64,000 bases of DNA from Cryptomeria japonica (Eukaryota; Streptophyta; Pinopsida; Cupressales; Cupressaceae): NCBI RefSeq assembly GCF_030272615.1, contig NC_081413.1:19104285-19168284 (forward strand). The letters run 5' to 3'. Below, piece by piece: positions 1 through 11,789 of the stretch. The notes under the pieces were generated by a model, which made no database searches, was not told the DNA's origin, and saw only the letters and a program-made list of their open reading frames with translations. The position numbers were made by a program, and so were the translations under genes. The first letter of the stretch is position 1, and every line of letters starts with the position of its first letter.

Positions 1-695
1 AGCATTGTAAGCTGACATAAGGCATATTGTTTGTAATGGGTATATAGGTCAGTCTGCTAGGTCATTTTAAATAGATGATTTAAGATATGACATAGGATGC
101 AACATAAGATAATATAGTAGAACTGTATAATACAAGGTATATGTATGTAGATCATTTGTTTGCAAGTGTTATATCATGCAATGATTTGTAGATAGCTTGG
201 AAAACATTATTGGGGGAGAAGAGATATAGGTAGTAGGGTTCAAGGTTTATGAACTAGAACATAGTAGAGCTAGAACCGTAACTCTATTTGGCATAGCAAA
301 TGCATTTTTTAGTTCAATTTTATTGTTTTACTTCAGCAAAAACTTGTAGTCAGTGAGACTCTTTAGTGATGAGCAGTATGCTCTAGGAAGTGTTCCTTCC
401 TGCATGTGCAGGCCCCCATTATATTTAATATCCTTTCATATGGCCAGTGAACTGATATTGTGGGTCACAAATCCCACCATGGTTTTTCCTCTTTGAGGTT
501 TTCCACGTACAAATTCTATGTGTTATGGTGTTCATTTATGTGGATGATTTATTTTATTCAAGTTATATATTTATTTGTTTACCGGTTTATATGTGTATGG
601 TATAAAAGGATAAAATCTTGCGTTACTAGCAGAACATTGATTCACCCCCCTCCCCCCCCCCCCCCCCCCCCTCTCAGTGTTCTTGGATCCCAACA
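1..695 (+). mobile_element. Copia LTR, 3' portion (left end outside window)
   Basis: This is the downstream part of a copia LTR. It ends in CCAACA at 695, about 25 bases after a C-rich tract, the same ending as the other copia LTRs here. It shares segments with the Copia-B LTR, such as the phrase around 470-490 reading GGGTCACAAATCCCACC. The sequence directly after it resumes a copia reverse transcriptase reading frame, so the LTR is an insertion, probably a solo LTR, within that gene. A run of 20 C (652-671) lies inside the terminal motif. Its left border and target duplication are off the window. Confidence 0.75.
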
Positions 696-1568
696 TATGA
701 TTGGTGAGATGAAATTAGTTTTGGGATTGTAAATTACTCAGTCAGTTAAAGATATTTTTATATCTCAGTTCAAATATGTGAAGGAATTGTTGAAGAAGTT
801 TGGTTTGGATGACTCAAAGCTAGTTGGTACTCCTATGGTGACCAGATGTAAGTTGACAAAGGATGATGAATCCCCTAAAGAAAATTAGACTAGATATAGG
901 TCTATGATTGGTGGATTTATTTATTTGACTCGGACTAAATTGGATATTATGAATGTTGTGTGTCTTATTTATAGATTTCAAGTTGATCCTAGGGAATCTC
1001 ATGTTGTAGTTGTGAAAAGGATTTTCAAATATTTGAAAGGGACTATTGATTTTGGTTTGTGATATCCTAAAGATGACGATTTTACTTTGAGTGATTTTAT
1101 AGATGTTGATTGGGTAGGTGATATTGATTACTAGAAGAGTACTAGTGGTGGTACATTTTTCTTAGGAAAGAGATTGGTTTCATGGATGAGTAAGAAGCAA
1201 AAATGCTATTTCTTTATCTACTACAGAGGTTGAATACATTGTTTCTGCTAGCAATTGTACTTAGGTAATATGGATGAAGTAGATGTTAAGGGATATCAGA
1301 GTTGTTTATGATGTGCCTACTACTATATACTATGATAATTCAAGTGTTATCAATATTTCTAAGAATCTGGTGTTATATTCCAAGACAAATCATATATTAA
1401 TCAATATTCATTTCTTTGATAGAAAAAGTAAGTGTGAAGGAAGTCAAATTGGAGTATGTGTCTACAAAGGAAAAAATCACAGATATCTTCACGAATCATT
1501 TGCCTAAAGATACTTTTGAGTATCTTAGAGAGAAGTTAGGGGTAATTGCCCCTCCTGATAAAAACTAA
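696..1568 (+). pseudogene. pol: Copia reverse transcriptase C-terminus and RNase H, degenerate
   Basis: Translated in the forward direction this stretch matches the end of a copia pol polyprotein. Visible landmarks in order are IGEMKLVLGL (end of the reverse transcriptase palm), DDSKLVGTPM, DPRESH followed by VKRIFKYLKGT, STSGGTFFLGKRLVSWMSKK and a YDNSSVINISKN block that is the RNase H region near the C-terminus of Ty1/copia. In-frame stops (for example near 887 and 1,062) and at least one frameshift near 1,200 make it a dead copy. Its upstream half is missing because the LTR at 1-695 interrupts it. It belongs to the element whose 3' LTR begins at 1,883. RNase H removes the RNA template strand during reverse transcription in the cytoplasmic particle. 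Confidence 0.9.
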
Positions 1569-1882
1569 GATGCATAGATTTGCATCAGTTCGATGGATTT
1601 TACAGTCACATCTTGTGATCTAGATTGATGAGTGGTGGCTTCTACTCAGGGGGAGTAGTCAGTTTTGTGGTTCAGATATTCAAATTTGGGGTAGAGATGT
1701 TCAGTTTAGTGAGTCTTGTAGTTTGCAAATGTGTTTCTATATTGATGTCAAAGAGGGAGAGAATCATGTGAAAAACTGAGTAATAATCTCAGGCCGGAGA
1801 TTGTTGATTGTTGAGAGTTGTTCTTTCTTTGTCATTGATTTTTTTTACATCATATGTTTCCATCAATTCTAAAGGGGGAGAT
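1569..1882 (+). promoter_or_regulatory. Copia 3' untranslated region with repeated polypurine tracts
   Basis: This non-coding stretch separates RNase H from the 3' LTR. It holds three purine-rich tracts (about 1,647-1,657, 1,748-1,763 and 1,871-1,882). The last, AAAGGGGGAGAT, abuts the LTR and is the expected plus-strand primer site. Several polypurine tracts before the 3' LTR are a known trait of the Sirevirus branch of copia; the assignment of this copy to that branch is inference. Confidence 0.75.
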
Positions 1883-3230
1883 TGTTGAGATAATGTGCAA
1901 ATATGTGTTTGGAATGATTGAGTGATGTGTTGTCATTGTCGTCAACATATTCCTCTATGTATTCCAGTGTTGTAGTTAGATTATGTAAGTTGGTTTGGCC
2001 AGTGCCTTGCAAATGAGTTGTTGCAGATTAAAGGGTTTTGAGATAAGTATCTCTAGTTGATTTTGCTAAAGTTTTAGTGGTTCACATGGATATTTTATCA
2101 AGTTATGAGATTTGTTATTGTGGTTGGTTTTTTAGTTGTTCAATATTGATTAGTGTTATGAATTTTTTTCCATGTTGCAAAATTTTGGTTTGCAGATTTG
2201 GCAGAGTGTTTGGTACATTCTACTGTGTCCTAAATTCAGATGGTTCATAATTTTGAGGTCTGCAAGTGAATTTTTCAATTTGTCAGTCAATTCAGTGGGT
2301 GTTCTTGAAGTTCGATATAATGATGATGAAGATTCTAGTAATAGGTGTTATTGTGGTTGTTTCTATGGTAATTCATGTTTCTTGTGGATGTTTCTAGGTT
2401 ATGTTCTATTTGTGTTGGTGGTCCCCATTGATTGTTGAGCACATTATTGATGATTTTCCTTGATCTGGTGGTGTTCTTCATGTTCTTGGCTGACATGATT
2501 CTTGTAGCATGTTGCGGATGATCGAGGCATAATTCTTCGAGGTGTTTCATGTTTGAGGTCATGATATAGGTCCATACAATGTCTTAGCCAACATTGTTTT
2601 GGTTTGCATATGTTATTGTAGCGTGTATGGTTATAGCATTGTAATTTATGATGTGTGTTGAGCCGGCCTTGAAATATAGGTTGATGATATGTATAAATAA
2701 ATGTAATAATCATGTGAGAGAGTGTCTATGTGTGCAAATAATGCTTTGATCTTTTAGAAGCAGTGAAGTAGAAGTGTGAAGGAGTGCAAAGGAGTAGATT
2801 AAGTGTTTTGTGCTTAACCATAACTGTAACCGTGCATGAGGAGATGCTATTCTATCAATTCATGATCTTCTGGATGTAATCCAAATGTTTTTCTAAGATA
2901 GTGAGTCTTCCCAATGGTTTTAGCCCACTCTATTATGTGTTTTGAGTAGTGAGATCGAGGTAGTGTGTCGGAATGCATGTGCTTTCCCCATTGTAAGATT
3001 TCATATACCTCTAATAGGGTATCATAATATAGTGGTGGGTTCCCACCATGGTTTTTCCCTTGACCGGGTTTTCCACGTCAAAAATATTAGTGTTATGTGT
3101 GTTATTGATGTGGTCTTAATTTATGCTTTCACTATTAATTATCAAATCTGGTTGTGTTTGAGTTGAGTAATTTTTTTAAGAAAAGTGATTCACCCCCCCT
3201 CTCTCTCAGTTTTATGCCTTGTTTCCAACA
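1883..3230 (+). mobile_element. Copia 3' LTR (1,348 bp)
   Basis: It begins TGTTGAGATAATG directly after a polypurine tract and ends TTTCCAACA at 3,230, giving the TG...CA ends of an LTR. The C-rich motif near 3,190-3,205 followed by CTCTCAG is shared with the other copia LTR ends in the window. This is the 3' LTR of the element whose RNase H lies at 696-1,568. The matching 5' LTR is not in the window. Confidence 0.85.
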
Positions 3231-3479
3231 ATATCAACCATAACTAGAAAGAAAACTATAAAGTCTCATTTAATAATAAAAACAAGTCATTAAAGATAAG
3301 TAGAATAATGCTACACCATGCCTTAGGGGTGCATGAAAAAATTTAGGATCCTAACAATAATTCTTTTTTGACATTTTTGGGTGGACTTCCATAGAAAGGC
3401 AAGGTTGTTGTCAATGCATTAAGTCAATTAATTGAAAAATTTTGGCATGACAACATAAGAGTTTTACCTAATTAAAGAG
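3231..3479. other. Unassigned AT-rich flank
   Basis: This lies between the copia 3' LTR and the first recognisable block of the degenerate gene. I see no LTR ends, tandem repeat or coding signal of my own; it may be a further decayed upstream part of the same pseudogene. Confidence 0.4.
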
Positions 3480-5450
3480 ATGTTGTTAAAAGGCAAATTG
3501 TATCAAGAAATCATGGGCCACATCCAAAACACTTTTTCAGTATGGCTCAAACACAATTTTATGAGAAATTCGTTCAAACCTATCCTCAAATAAGAATTAG
3601 TTAGAGGTTTTTTGAAATAAAAAAACCCTTTTATGTTACAAGAAATCATGCATCCACTACTTCTTGTAGAATGAATATTGAATTTTCCATGCATTATGAT
3701 ATATATAGTCATATATGTTGTACTTTACACACTAACGATGTTTTGCAAGATTGTGGTATACAAGTACATCTGAAATCATCAAGAGATTTTATTTCAAGTT
3801 TATTATGTCAAAGAGACGATGGTTATACCTTTTATAAGATGATGTGTTTGAAAGGTTCGTGTGCTATATGTGGTAGTTTACAAAAGTTGCAAAGATGTAG
3901 ACATTTATAGAGTACACATGAAATTGGAAAGAAACTAGTCTCTTATGGAAAATACAAGTCAATCACATATGGGTTTAAAGATGGAAAAGAGTTTAAGATA
4001 TGTGAGTTGGTGAGTCAAGATATACCTGTAGTAGAGTTTATGATTTTTTTTTAGGAGAAACTAGTTTATGACTACATAATGCATACACATAGAGCGTAGT
4101 GGTTGGATGAGAAATTCAAGATATGTAAGGATACATTTCCTCTCAGTACCATCATCTCTATTGTAGATTTTGTAAAGAATTATATGCTACAACCTAAAAA
4201 ATAAAGTGCAATCCCAATATCACCACTCTAATAAGTTACTATTTTTGTACACAAAGAATTCATGCATGCACATGATAGCATGGAACAAGATAGAAAGATA
4301 GTAAGAGAATATCATTTCTACTTGAGCGATGATCATAGTAATTTGACAGAGTTTATGCAAGATGCTTTGAACTCTACTATGAGACTTTAAGGAAAAGGAA
4401 TATTAGATACAACCAACACATCATATGGTCAGATAATTCCACATCAAATGCAAGGATTTTATATTGGTTGAGTAGGATGCATGTGAGGATTTTTGTAGAA
4501 CATTTTTTGGAATTTTACTGAGGCTAGACATGGAAAGGGAGAGCATGATGGTGCGGGTGCATGTGTAAAAAGTTCCCTTTCTAGAGAAGAACTAAAGTAT
4601 GAAGGTGGTGCTAAGTTAATAGATGCAACAACCATTGTGCAATGGTGAAACTCAAGAATGGGACTAGGTAATCAAGGTAATTCTACTATTTCTAGATATT
4701 TTTGGTTGATATGTAAATTTTATGTTGCAGACTATATAGATTGTTATACACTTACATGATCGAGTGACTTGTACTCATTTAGAAGCTCAGATGCAAGTTC
4801 ACCAATTATTTATACTAGAGAGATTGTATGTTTTTTTTCCTTTATGTATGATTTTTTAATGGGAAGAGTGTGAATCACGTCAGTAGGTTGATGAATGGTC
4901 TTATAGACCTTTAGTTCGCATTGATACTTATCAACTTCCCAAAGCACTATAATTGAACCAGTTCAAAGTTTCCATGGATATTGACAATGTATTTGGACTT
5001 AGTGCAACCAAGTATTGTGACTTATTACTTATTGGAAAATTTGACTCATTTTATTTCATTTTACATTGTTTTTGGTACTAATTTATTACTGATGAAAGTA
5101 GTGAAGAAACTTATTAATTTTTGTGTTGTATTGAGGCAAAAAAAATTGACAACCATGATCATAGATAGAGAGGGTACATTGAGTACCCAATAGGGTCTGT
5201 TGTTGTAATAGGAATATGACTTAGAAGGTAATTTATGATGAAATCTGATGTTTGTTTGTTCGGGGAATTCAACACATGGGTATATTCTTCATTACTCTAA
5301 CCTTCTTGTTGCAACGAATATTCATTTGATTTAATATCATGATAGACTACTAAATAAAAATTTATGGGAAGTTCATGAATCTGACAATGAGTCAATACTT
5401 GATATAATAAGGGTTAGAGTTGATCCACAACATTCATTATATTGATTCTA
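3480..5450 (+). pseudogene. Degenerate large protein gene, not LTR-retrotransposon; family unnamed
   Basis: Conceptual translation gives a protein-like signal through many stops and frame changes. Successive pieces include HGPHPKHFFSMAQTQFYEKF (about 3,510), a Cys/His-bearing stretch with LQDCGIQVHLKSS (about 3,750), CAICGSLQKLQRC (about 3,870), HGKGEHDGAGACVKSSL (about 4,530), SATKYCDLLLIGKFDS (about 5,000) and a terminal block with HYSNLLVATNIHLI (about 5,290) and LDIIRVRVDP (about 5,400). A His-Gly-Lys-Gly motif with a following Asp-Gly occurs in uncharacterised, possibly transposon-derived plant proteins; that is recollection, not a search result. There are no LTRs, reverse transcriptase motifs or clear terminal repeats around it. 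The more than ten stops exclude function. Confidence 0.5.
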
Positions 5451-5492
5451 CAAAAGGGTAGAATGATTTTTAAAGTTTTTTATATGTCCTTG

Positions 5493-5968
5493 GTGGAATT
5501 TTGTATATAAGTGGCCATGAGCTGATTTGTAGCTATTTAGAGGCCAAATTTTGGATATAGATGGCCATGAGCTAATTTGTACCTATCTAAAGGCCAAATT
5601 TTGTATATAGATGGTCATGAGCTGATTTGTACCTATTTAGAGGCCAAATTTTGTATATAAATGGCCATGAGTTGATTTGTACCTATTTTGAAGCCAAATT
5701 TTATATATAGATGGCCACAAGCTGATTTGTACCTATTTAGAGGTCAAATTTTGTATATAGATGATCATGAGCTGATTTGTACAGGTATTTACAGGCCAAA
5801 TTTTGTATATAGATGGCCATGAGTTGATTTGTACCTATTTAGAGGCCAAATTTTATATGTAGATGACCATGAACTAATTTGTACCTATTTAGAGGCACAA
5901 TTTTGTATATAGATGGCCATGAGCTAATTTGTACATATTTAGGGGCCAAATTTTATATATATAAATAA
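5493..5968. repeat. 50-bp tandem repeat array, about nine copies
   Basis: Successive units read GGCCATGAGCTGATTTGTAC, then a TATTTAGAGGCC segment and AAATTTTGTATATAGAT. Unit starts fall near 5,521, 5,571, 5,621, 5,671, 5,721, 5,771, 5,823, 5,873 and 5,923. The period is 50 bp, with one 52-bp unit. Copies differ by a few substitutions each, so the array is moderately old. There are no spacers, so it is not CRISPR-like. Confidence 0.95.
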
Positions 5969-5994
5969 CTAATTGATTATAAATGCATCAATAC

Positions 5995-6170
5995 AATTTT
6001 GTGATGAATTTTGTATCTATGATTCTACTTGAAATTCATGCATTATACTTTTGTCAATGTGTAATCCATGCGATTTTTTTTTATCAATGTGTAATTTATG
6101 CATTATTATTTTTGTTAATGTGTAATTCATGCATTATTCTTCTATCAATGTGTAAATTTTGCATGCTTCT
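5995..6170. repeat. Short tandem repeat, unit about 35 bp, four copies
   Basis: The phrase TCAATGTGTAATTCATGCAT or a near variant recurs four times (about 6,053, 6,085, 6,115 and 6,147), separated by T-rich stretches of variable length. It follows the 50-bp array by about 30 bp. The small open frame across it is a by-product of the repeat. Confidence 0.7.
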
Positions 6171-6219
6171 AATGATATTTGCATTAATAGAAAAATTGAA
6201 TGTTATGGTGCTTAAGAGA

Positions 6220-7415
6220 TAGTGTCACAATGGTAGGGCGTTGAATGTTCATGCGACCTGGTAATCCAACGAAGACCATGCCTAGCATAAAAATGGTCAC
6301 CTGGAAATGCTTGCACTAGCATTTCATGAATACGACAAATGAAGCAAAATTTACCCTATCTTGCAACTTTGCATTGCATGCGACTAATGATATTTGCATC
6401 AATAGAAAAATTGTTTCCCTAAGAAAATAAATTTGTTTCTTCAAAATTTGAGATATGTTATTATAGAGGGGCCTCACATGAAGCTATAGGTTCAAACAAA
6501 TCATTTGTATGTGCTCAAGATTATGAGAAATAACCCATCAAAGTTCAATTTTTTTTTGAACTCAGGGCACTGAAGGTCCAATGGCACTGCAATGTTAGGG
6601 CGCTAAACATTCGGCCAACCTGGAAAGTCAACCAGGAACATGCCTAGCATCAAAATACCTACATGGACATGCCTGTGATGACAGTTCATGGATACGACAA
6701 ACGAAATGAAATTTACCCTATCTTGCAACTTTGCATTGCATGTGATTGACGATATTTACATCAACAAAAAAATTGTTTCCCTAAGAAAATGGCTTTGTTT
6801 CTTCAAAATATGAGATTGGTTATTGCAGAGGGGCCTCACATGACACTGTAGGTTCAAATGGATCATTCATATGTGCCCTGGATTCTAAGAAACAACCTAT
6901 CAAAGTTTGACAATTTTTTGAACTCAAGGCACTCAAGGGATGGCACCGCAATGGTAGGGTGTTGAATGTTTGAGAAACCTAAGGACCATTCCTAGAATAA
7001 AAAATGGTCACCTAGACATTCTTGCATTGATGATTCATGGATATGATGAAAAAAATGAAATTTACCCTATTTTGCAACTTTGCATTGCATGCAATTGACG
7101 ATATTTGCATCAACAAAAAAATTGTTGCCCTATGAAAAATGGCTTTTTTTCTTCAAAATATGAGATAAGTTATTATAGAGGGGCCTCACATGACCCTGTG
7201 GGTTCAAACAAATCATTTGTATGTGCCTTGGATTTTGAGAAACAACCTATTTAAGTTTGACAATTTATTGAACTCAAGGCATTCAAGGGATGGCGTCATG
7301 ATGATAGGGTGGTGAACATTCGAACGATCTGGGAAGCCAATAGGACTATGCCTAGCATAAAAATACCCACTTTGACATGCTCACACCAATAGTTCATGGA
7401 TATAACAACTATTAA
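6220..7415. repeat. Tandem repeat of about 357 bp, roughly 3.3 copies
   Basis: The anchor TAGGG within a block reading GGCAC(T/C)GCAATG(G/T)TAGGG occurs at about 6,234, 6,596, 6,955 and 7,305, giving periods of about 362, 359 and 350 bp. Each unit also carries TTACCCTATCTTGCAACTTT, a GAGGGGCCTCACATGA segment and a TTTGAACTCA(A/G)GGCA end, in the same order. The fourth copy is cut short near 7,415. The period is in the range of plant satellites, but three copies is a small local array. No coding frame spans it. Confidence 0.85.
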
Positions 7416-8305
7416 CAAGTTTTGACAACTATTGACAATAACTATTGTCAACTATTTACAATTATTGACAACTTTTGATCTCAATAATCATAAAATTTGG
7501 TGAAGTTGCCCAAGGCAACCAAATTCAACACTTGGAATTTAGAAAATACCAATTGTCCTTCACAAGTTCCATTGAATTGAAATATCATTAATCCATAACA
7601 TGCTAAATTGTTCATAACTCAACATTTTATAATTAAATATACATTGTTCATAAGTTGTTCAAAACATAACCATTCTTATTTGAATATACATTTTTCATAA
7701 CTTAACCATTCTTAAGATGTTCATAAATTGTTCAAAGTATGAAGATATTCACACAATAGATAAACTAGATCGAATATCACCTTTTATATATATCCAAATT
7801 TGGAATAAAAGTTTTACAAAAATGTGGCATATTGCCAACTCAACAAATTGTACAAAAATAGCATATGTTCCAACTCAATAAAATGTACAAAAATGGCATG
7901 TGTCAAATCAATACAATTTTTACAAACAATGGCATATGCCATCTCAAGATTGATATAAAATGTCCACAACTAATAGTATATAACTCTATCAAATCCTATA
8001 GTTGTGGTGGATCATCAAAATTGAGCCTCTCTGAAGTACTACTCGACTCTATAGATTCCAGGAAAATAACAATTCAAACAAGTTAGATTAATTAGGTAAC
8101 AATAATTTATAGTTGTCAAATTAACATCAAGATGACTACATTGTACTATTATTTCTCTACAATTTAATTATTCATTACCTCACGTTGTGGTTTTTTTTGC
8201 TGAAATTCATTTCTGGAAAATGATTGTCCCCTTTCATGATCAAGAGTCCTACCATATCGGTGAGGTAGAGGATCCATGCTATGCTCATATTGCAAAGGGG
8301 GCTAT
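7416..8305. other. AT-rich gene-free spacer
   Basis: There is no convincing coding frame. Low-complexity repeats of ACTATTGACAA appear near 7,405-7,470, and TTCATAACTTAACCATTCTTA-like repeats near 7,610-7,740. The last 120 bp before the Copia-A LTR are less AT-rich but show no recognisable feature. Confidence 0.5.
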
Positions 8306-9261
8306 TTTTGGCAATTGACACTTAGGAGACTTATTGTGGTCAATTATTTGTTTAGGGTTATCATTTATTTCAACTCTTTGTGGTGATTCGATCCGAAAGA
8401 TGGAGGTAACTGATAGACAATTAATCGGTGAAACAGGGTAAAATAGGGTATTTCAGTAATGCTTTGATCTGAAATGATCTTCGGTGATTATAGTGTTTTT
8501 GTTGATTATTTTTCTGATCTCAATGATATGGAAGACCTTACAAAGCATTTGGTTATAATATTTTTGTCCAGTGCTATCCTGTGTTCATGATTGAAGCTGA
8601 CTTGATCTACACATTACACTTATTGAAGCCGACTTGAAGGAGATTGTTTTTGTGGTAAGACCGGATATATAAGATTGTTTTGGCAATTAATTTTCAATGT
8701 GTTGCGTGTGTGGTGATCCATTTTGGTGTGATTGAGCACAGTTTCAAGTGTACATTTTGCTTTCAAACCAACCGGTAGCTAACTGAAACAGAGATAGAGT
8801 ATTTACTGGAACAGAGATAGCCAGAGATTCAGAGCCTAACCGGAACTCATCTTTGCATATTCAGATGTTGATTAAGAGTTCATTTCATTGTATTCACACA
8901 TTTTAAACAAATTGTAAGTCAATGAGACTTCCTTGAGGGTTGTAGCCCTTCGGGAAACTTTATTGAGTAGTGAGGTCGAGGCAGTGAGCCTGAATGCAAG
9001 TGCATTCCCATATATGTAATATTTATGTACTCCTGGCCATAGTATACGAATATTGTGGGTTCCAGCCCTATCATGGTTTTTCCCTTTCTGGGTTTCCACA
9101 TAAAAATTTTGGTGTTGTGGATTTGTGTTTTTATTGTTGCATGTTTATGTTCTTATATATTATCCATTGTTAATGGGTGGATAAAGAATAAGTTTATTGT
9201 TTCAATTTCTGGTAGATCACTGACTCACCCCACCCCCTCTCAATGATCTTTGATTCTAACA
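8306..9261 (+). mobile_element. Copia-A 5' LTR (956 bp)
   Basis: The start TTTTGGCAATTGACACT corresponds to TGTTGGCAATTGACACT at the 3' LTR (30,294), so the terminal TG is mutated. It ends TTCTAACA at 9,261, just before the primer-binding site. The segments GATGGAGGTAAC and ACTGATAGACA match the 3' LTR, with substitutions that show age. Confidence 0.85.
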
Positions 9262-9263
9262 AG

Positions 9264-9275
9264 TGGTATCATAGC
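9264..9275 (+). promoter_or_regulatory. Primer-binding site, initiator Met tRNA type
   Basis: TGGTATCATAGC matches 11 of 12 bases of the plant initiator-Met tRNA complement TGGTATCAGAGC. It lies two bases after the 5' LTR end, the normal copia position for minus-strand priming. Confidence 0.85.
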
Positions 9276-9329
9276 CTAGTTCCTCTAAGGAAGATTAACC
9301 ACTTGAGGAAGATCTGGGAGATTGATTCA

Positions 9330-9817
9330 ATGGAATCTAGTTTCCAGAGATAACTCAATGTGCCACTTGAGGATCTTGATGTAGCTAAAAGTGAGGTCTC
9401 TGCCTTGAAGAAGAATTTGAATACTGATGATGATTTCATTAGTGAACTCAATGATCAGGCCAGTAACTATAGATAAAAGAGGAAGGAACCAATGGACAAG
9501 TTGAAGGAGAAAGAAGATCATATCATGGAATACTAGAGGATAAAGTTGATGAGGTTGACAAGATTGAGAGAGAGAATGCTTCTTTGAAGAATGAGATGCA
9601 ATCCATTGTGATGAGATTGACTAAGGAGATTGAGGACTAGAAGAAGAATGAAGAAAATATGGCACAATAATTGAAGGATAGAGCTGATGAATGCTTCAAG
9701 ATTACCTATGAGAATGATTAGTTGAAGCTTGAATTGACACAATCAAGGAATAATGATCAAGAACTTGAAAGATGGGTTGTTACCTTGACGGATGAACTTG
9801 CTACTACCAATGAATAT
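9330..9817 (+). pseudogene. gag: Copia-A gag, N-terminal coiled-coil part
   Basis: The first ATG after the PBS is at 9,330. The translation is highly charged and heptad-rich: LEDLDVAKSEVSALKKNL, then after a frameshift near 9,530 VDEVDKIERENASLKNEM and MRLTKEIED, ending TLTDELATTNEY. It corresponds to the long coiled-coil N-terminus of Copia-B gag. Gag forms the virus-like particle in the cytoplasm. Several stops (for example 9,349, 9,472 and 9,638) and the frameshift kill the frame. It stops at the chromovirus insertion; the next codons (KDKFKASSTRL) resume at about 24,078. The repeated base block AATAT/AATAC on either side is the insertion's target duplication. Confidence 0.8.
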
Positions 9818-11757
9818 TGATAGGGAGATTGAGTGAGAAGTTACTAAATAAGCCTAAATTAATTTAATTTGTCTAGTGGACCCAAGGAAATTCTTTTTCT
9901 TTTGTGTTTAATTAGCATTTGGCAGCATCAAACTTCAACACCCACACCTCTCCCCAAACAACCACCCTATTGTGTGTTATACAACTTTGTTCTAGCTTGC
10001 TTCCTCAATGTTACTCAAGTCCTCCACCATAGGTCCACACCCCAATTTGATGCCTTAACTATCAATTTTTATTTAATTAGGCCATTTTGTGTATTTCAAT
10101 TGTCCATCAAGAGTTTACAAAGGTTCTAACATCATATAGGCAATCAAGTTCACTTTTTGTCAAAACAAGGCTAAAAGGCTACTAGCCCGTGCAGACCTAA
10201 TTGGAGTGATTTCTACTTGTGTAGTGAAATGATGGATAAACAAACCTTGGAACCTAATTTGGAAGGTTTCTACAAGGTCCAAACTCAAATATTTTTGAGG
10301 TCTTAGCTCCTGAGAAGGTGGTTTGATGACTGTCTATAATTTTAGGCAAGAAAGGAGGGTTTTGAGAGGGTTTTGTTCATGCAACATAGGAAGTCTCTCT
10401 TACACCTTAAAACAAGATTAAAAACTATTGAATAACCTCTAACACATAATTTTTAACACTTACCCAACTCTTTCTTGCATGACATTACATCAAACACTTG
10501 CTATGCAAACTGAAAAATGGGTGTTAAATGCATTGTCATTGTCAAATTCACTATTTTGCTGCACTTTGAAAGGGTTAGAACTTCAAGAAAAACTTCACCA
10601 AGGTTTTTACAAATCTCAAAAAACTTTTTCAACACTTTTCACAAGATTTCAAAGCATGAATATGTTCATTAATCAACTTTGGATGCAAAAGACATTAAAT
10701 TCCCCAAAACTGGGTACTTGCTGCCAGCTATAACTCAATACACTTGCAAGGTGAAATAAACATTTTTTGGAGCTCCAAACACATATAGAACTCCAAGGAA
10801 ACTAGTTCAAACCTTTTCCTTAAATTTTTTCACTCAATTGACCTTTGAGCACAAACTTGTTTGAGTCTTTGTTCACATTGTTAGCCAAATTCATCTCCAA
10901 CTTGCCTCGCATGAACTCAAAAGAACTTCTTTTGCACAACCCTAGCTAAAACATGAATTATTTACATTGTACATGAGAAATACAACTTTTCTAAGTCCAT
11001 CAATGGGATCCCAAACCTAGAATTAGACAAGTTGATGCATTTTGGAGGCCAAAACCCTTGACCGGGGAGCCAAAGAGCAAAAACGAAACAATTTTACAAA
11101 ACCAACTTCCAAATGCACAACCTACAAAGAAATTACATAAAGTGCATTGAATATACACCAAGATCACTACATAAAAGGTATAGTATGGAAATGATAATCC
11201 CAATATGGACTGTTGTACAAAATGAAGCTCAAAACATGAGAACAAACAAAAAATTGCTGCCCTTTTGATTAATTATGATAGAAAGTACAAAATCCAACCC
11301 TATACCAAGAAGAGGGAACCATATAAATATAATTTTGAGGTGGTTATCAAGTCCTATATGGACATAAGGCATTTTTATCTTCTTTTTACAAAAAAAGTGT
11401 CTAAAATGACAACTTTTGTTGCTCCAAGTGGCAATTTGAGCATCCCAACACAACCAACCTTCCAAAACCACCTAGGACTGATTAAAAACACTTTATAAAC
11501 ATGTTTCAATTCTTTCTAAAGCATTTCTAGGCCTATAAGGCAATTTTTTACTTTTTAGCCTTATTTGGCCTAGAAGCACAAAATTGACAATTCAAGCCCT
11601 AAGAAGAAAAACTTGATCTCTCAAGCACAAAATGAGATTAAAAAATTATGAAATAACTAAAAAAAACCTATGAAAACATTTCAAAACTAACAAGACACTT
11701 AAGCATGAAAAATACCAAAAATGGAGAGTAGAAGCAAAACTAGGTGCTCCTGCACCA
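9818..11757 (-). mobile_element. Chromovirus-1 3' LTR (1,940 bp)
   Basis: Left edge TGATAGGGAGATTG and right edge GGTGCTCCTGCACCA; on the minus strand these give TG...CA ends. On the minus strand the sequence just before it (about 11,758-11,771) is purine-rich (TTTGGGAGAGTA) and fits the polypurine tract. This is the only uninterrupted copy of this LTR, and it shows where Copia-B entered the other one (at the equivalent of about 11,370). Confidence 0.9.
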
Positions 11758-11789
11758 TACTCTCCCAAAGACAAAGAAGTCATGTGACT

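Noticed and set aside
460-732. 90-codon open frame with a polyproline run
   Set aside because: It crosses the LTR end; the prolines are the C20 tract, and the frame continues into reverse transcriptase remnant. Not a gene.
5493-5968. CRISPR-like array
   Set aside because: Units abut without unique spacers and the context is plant repeats.
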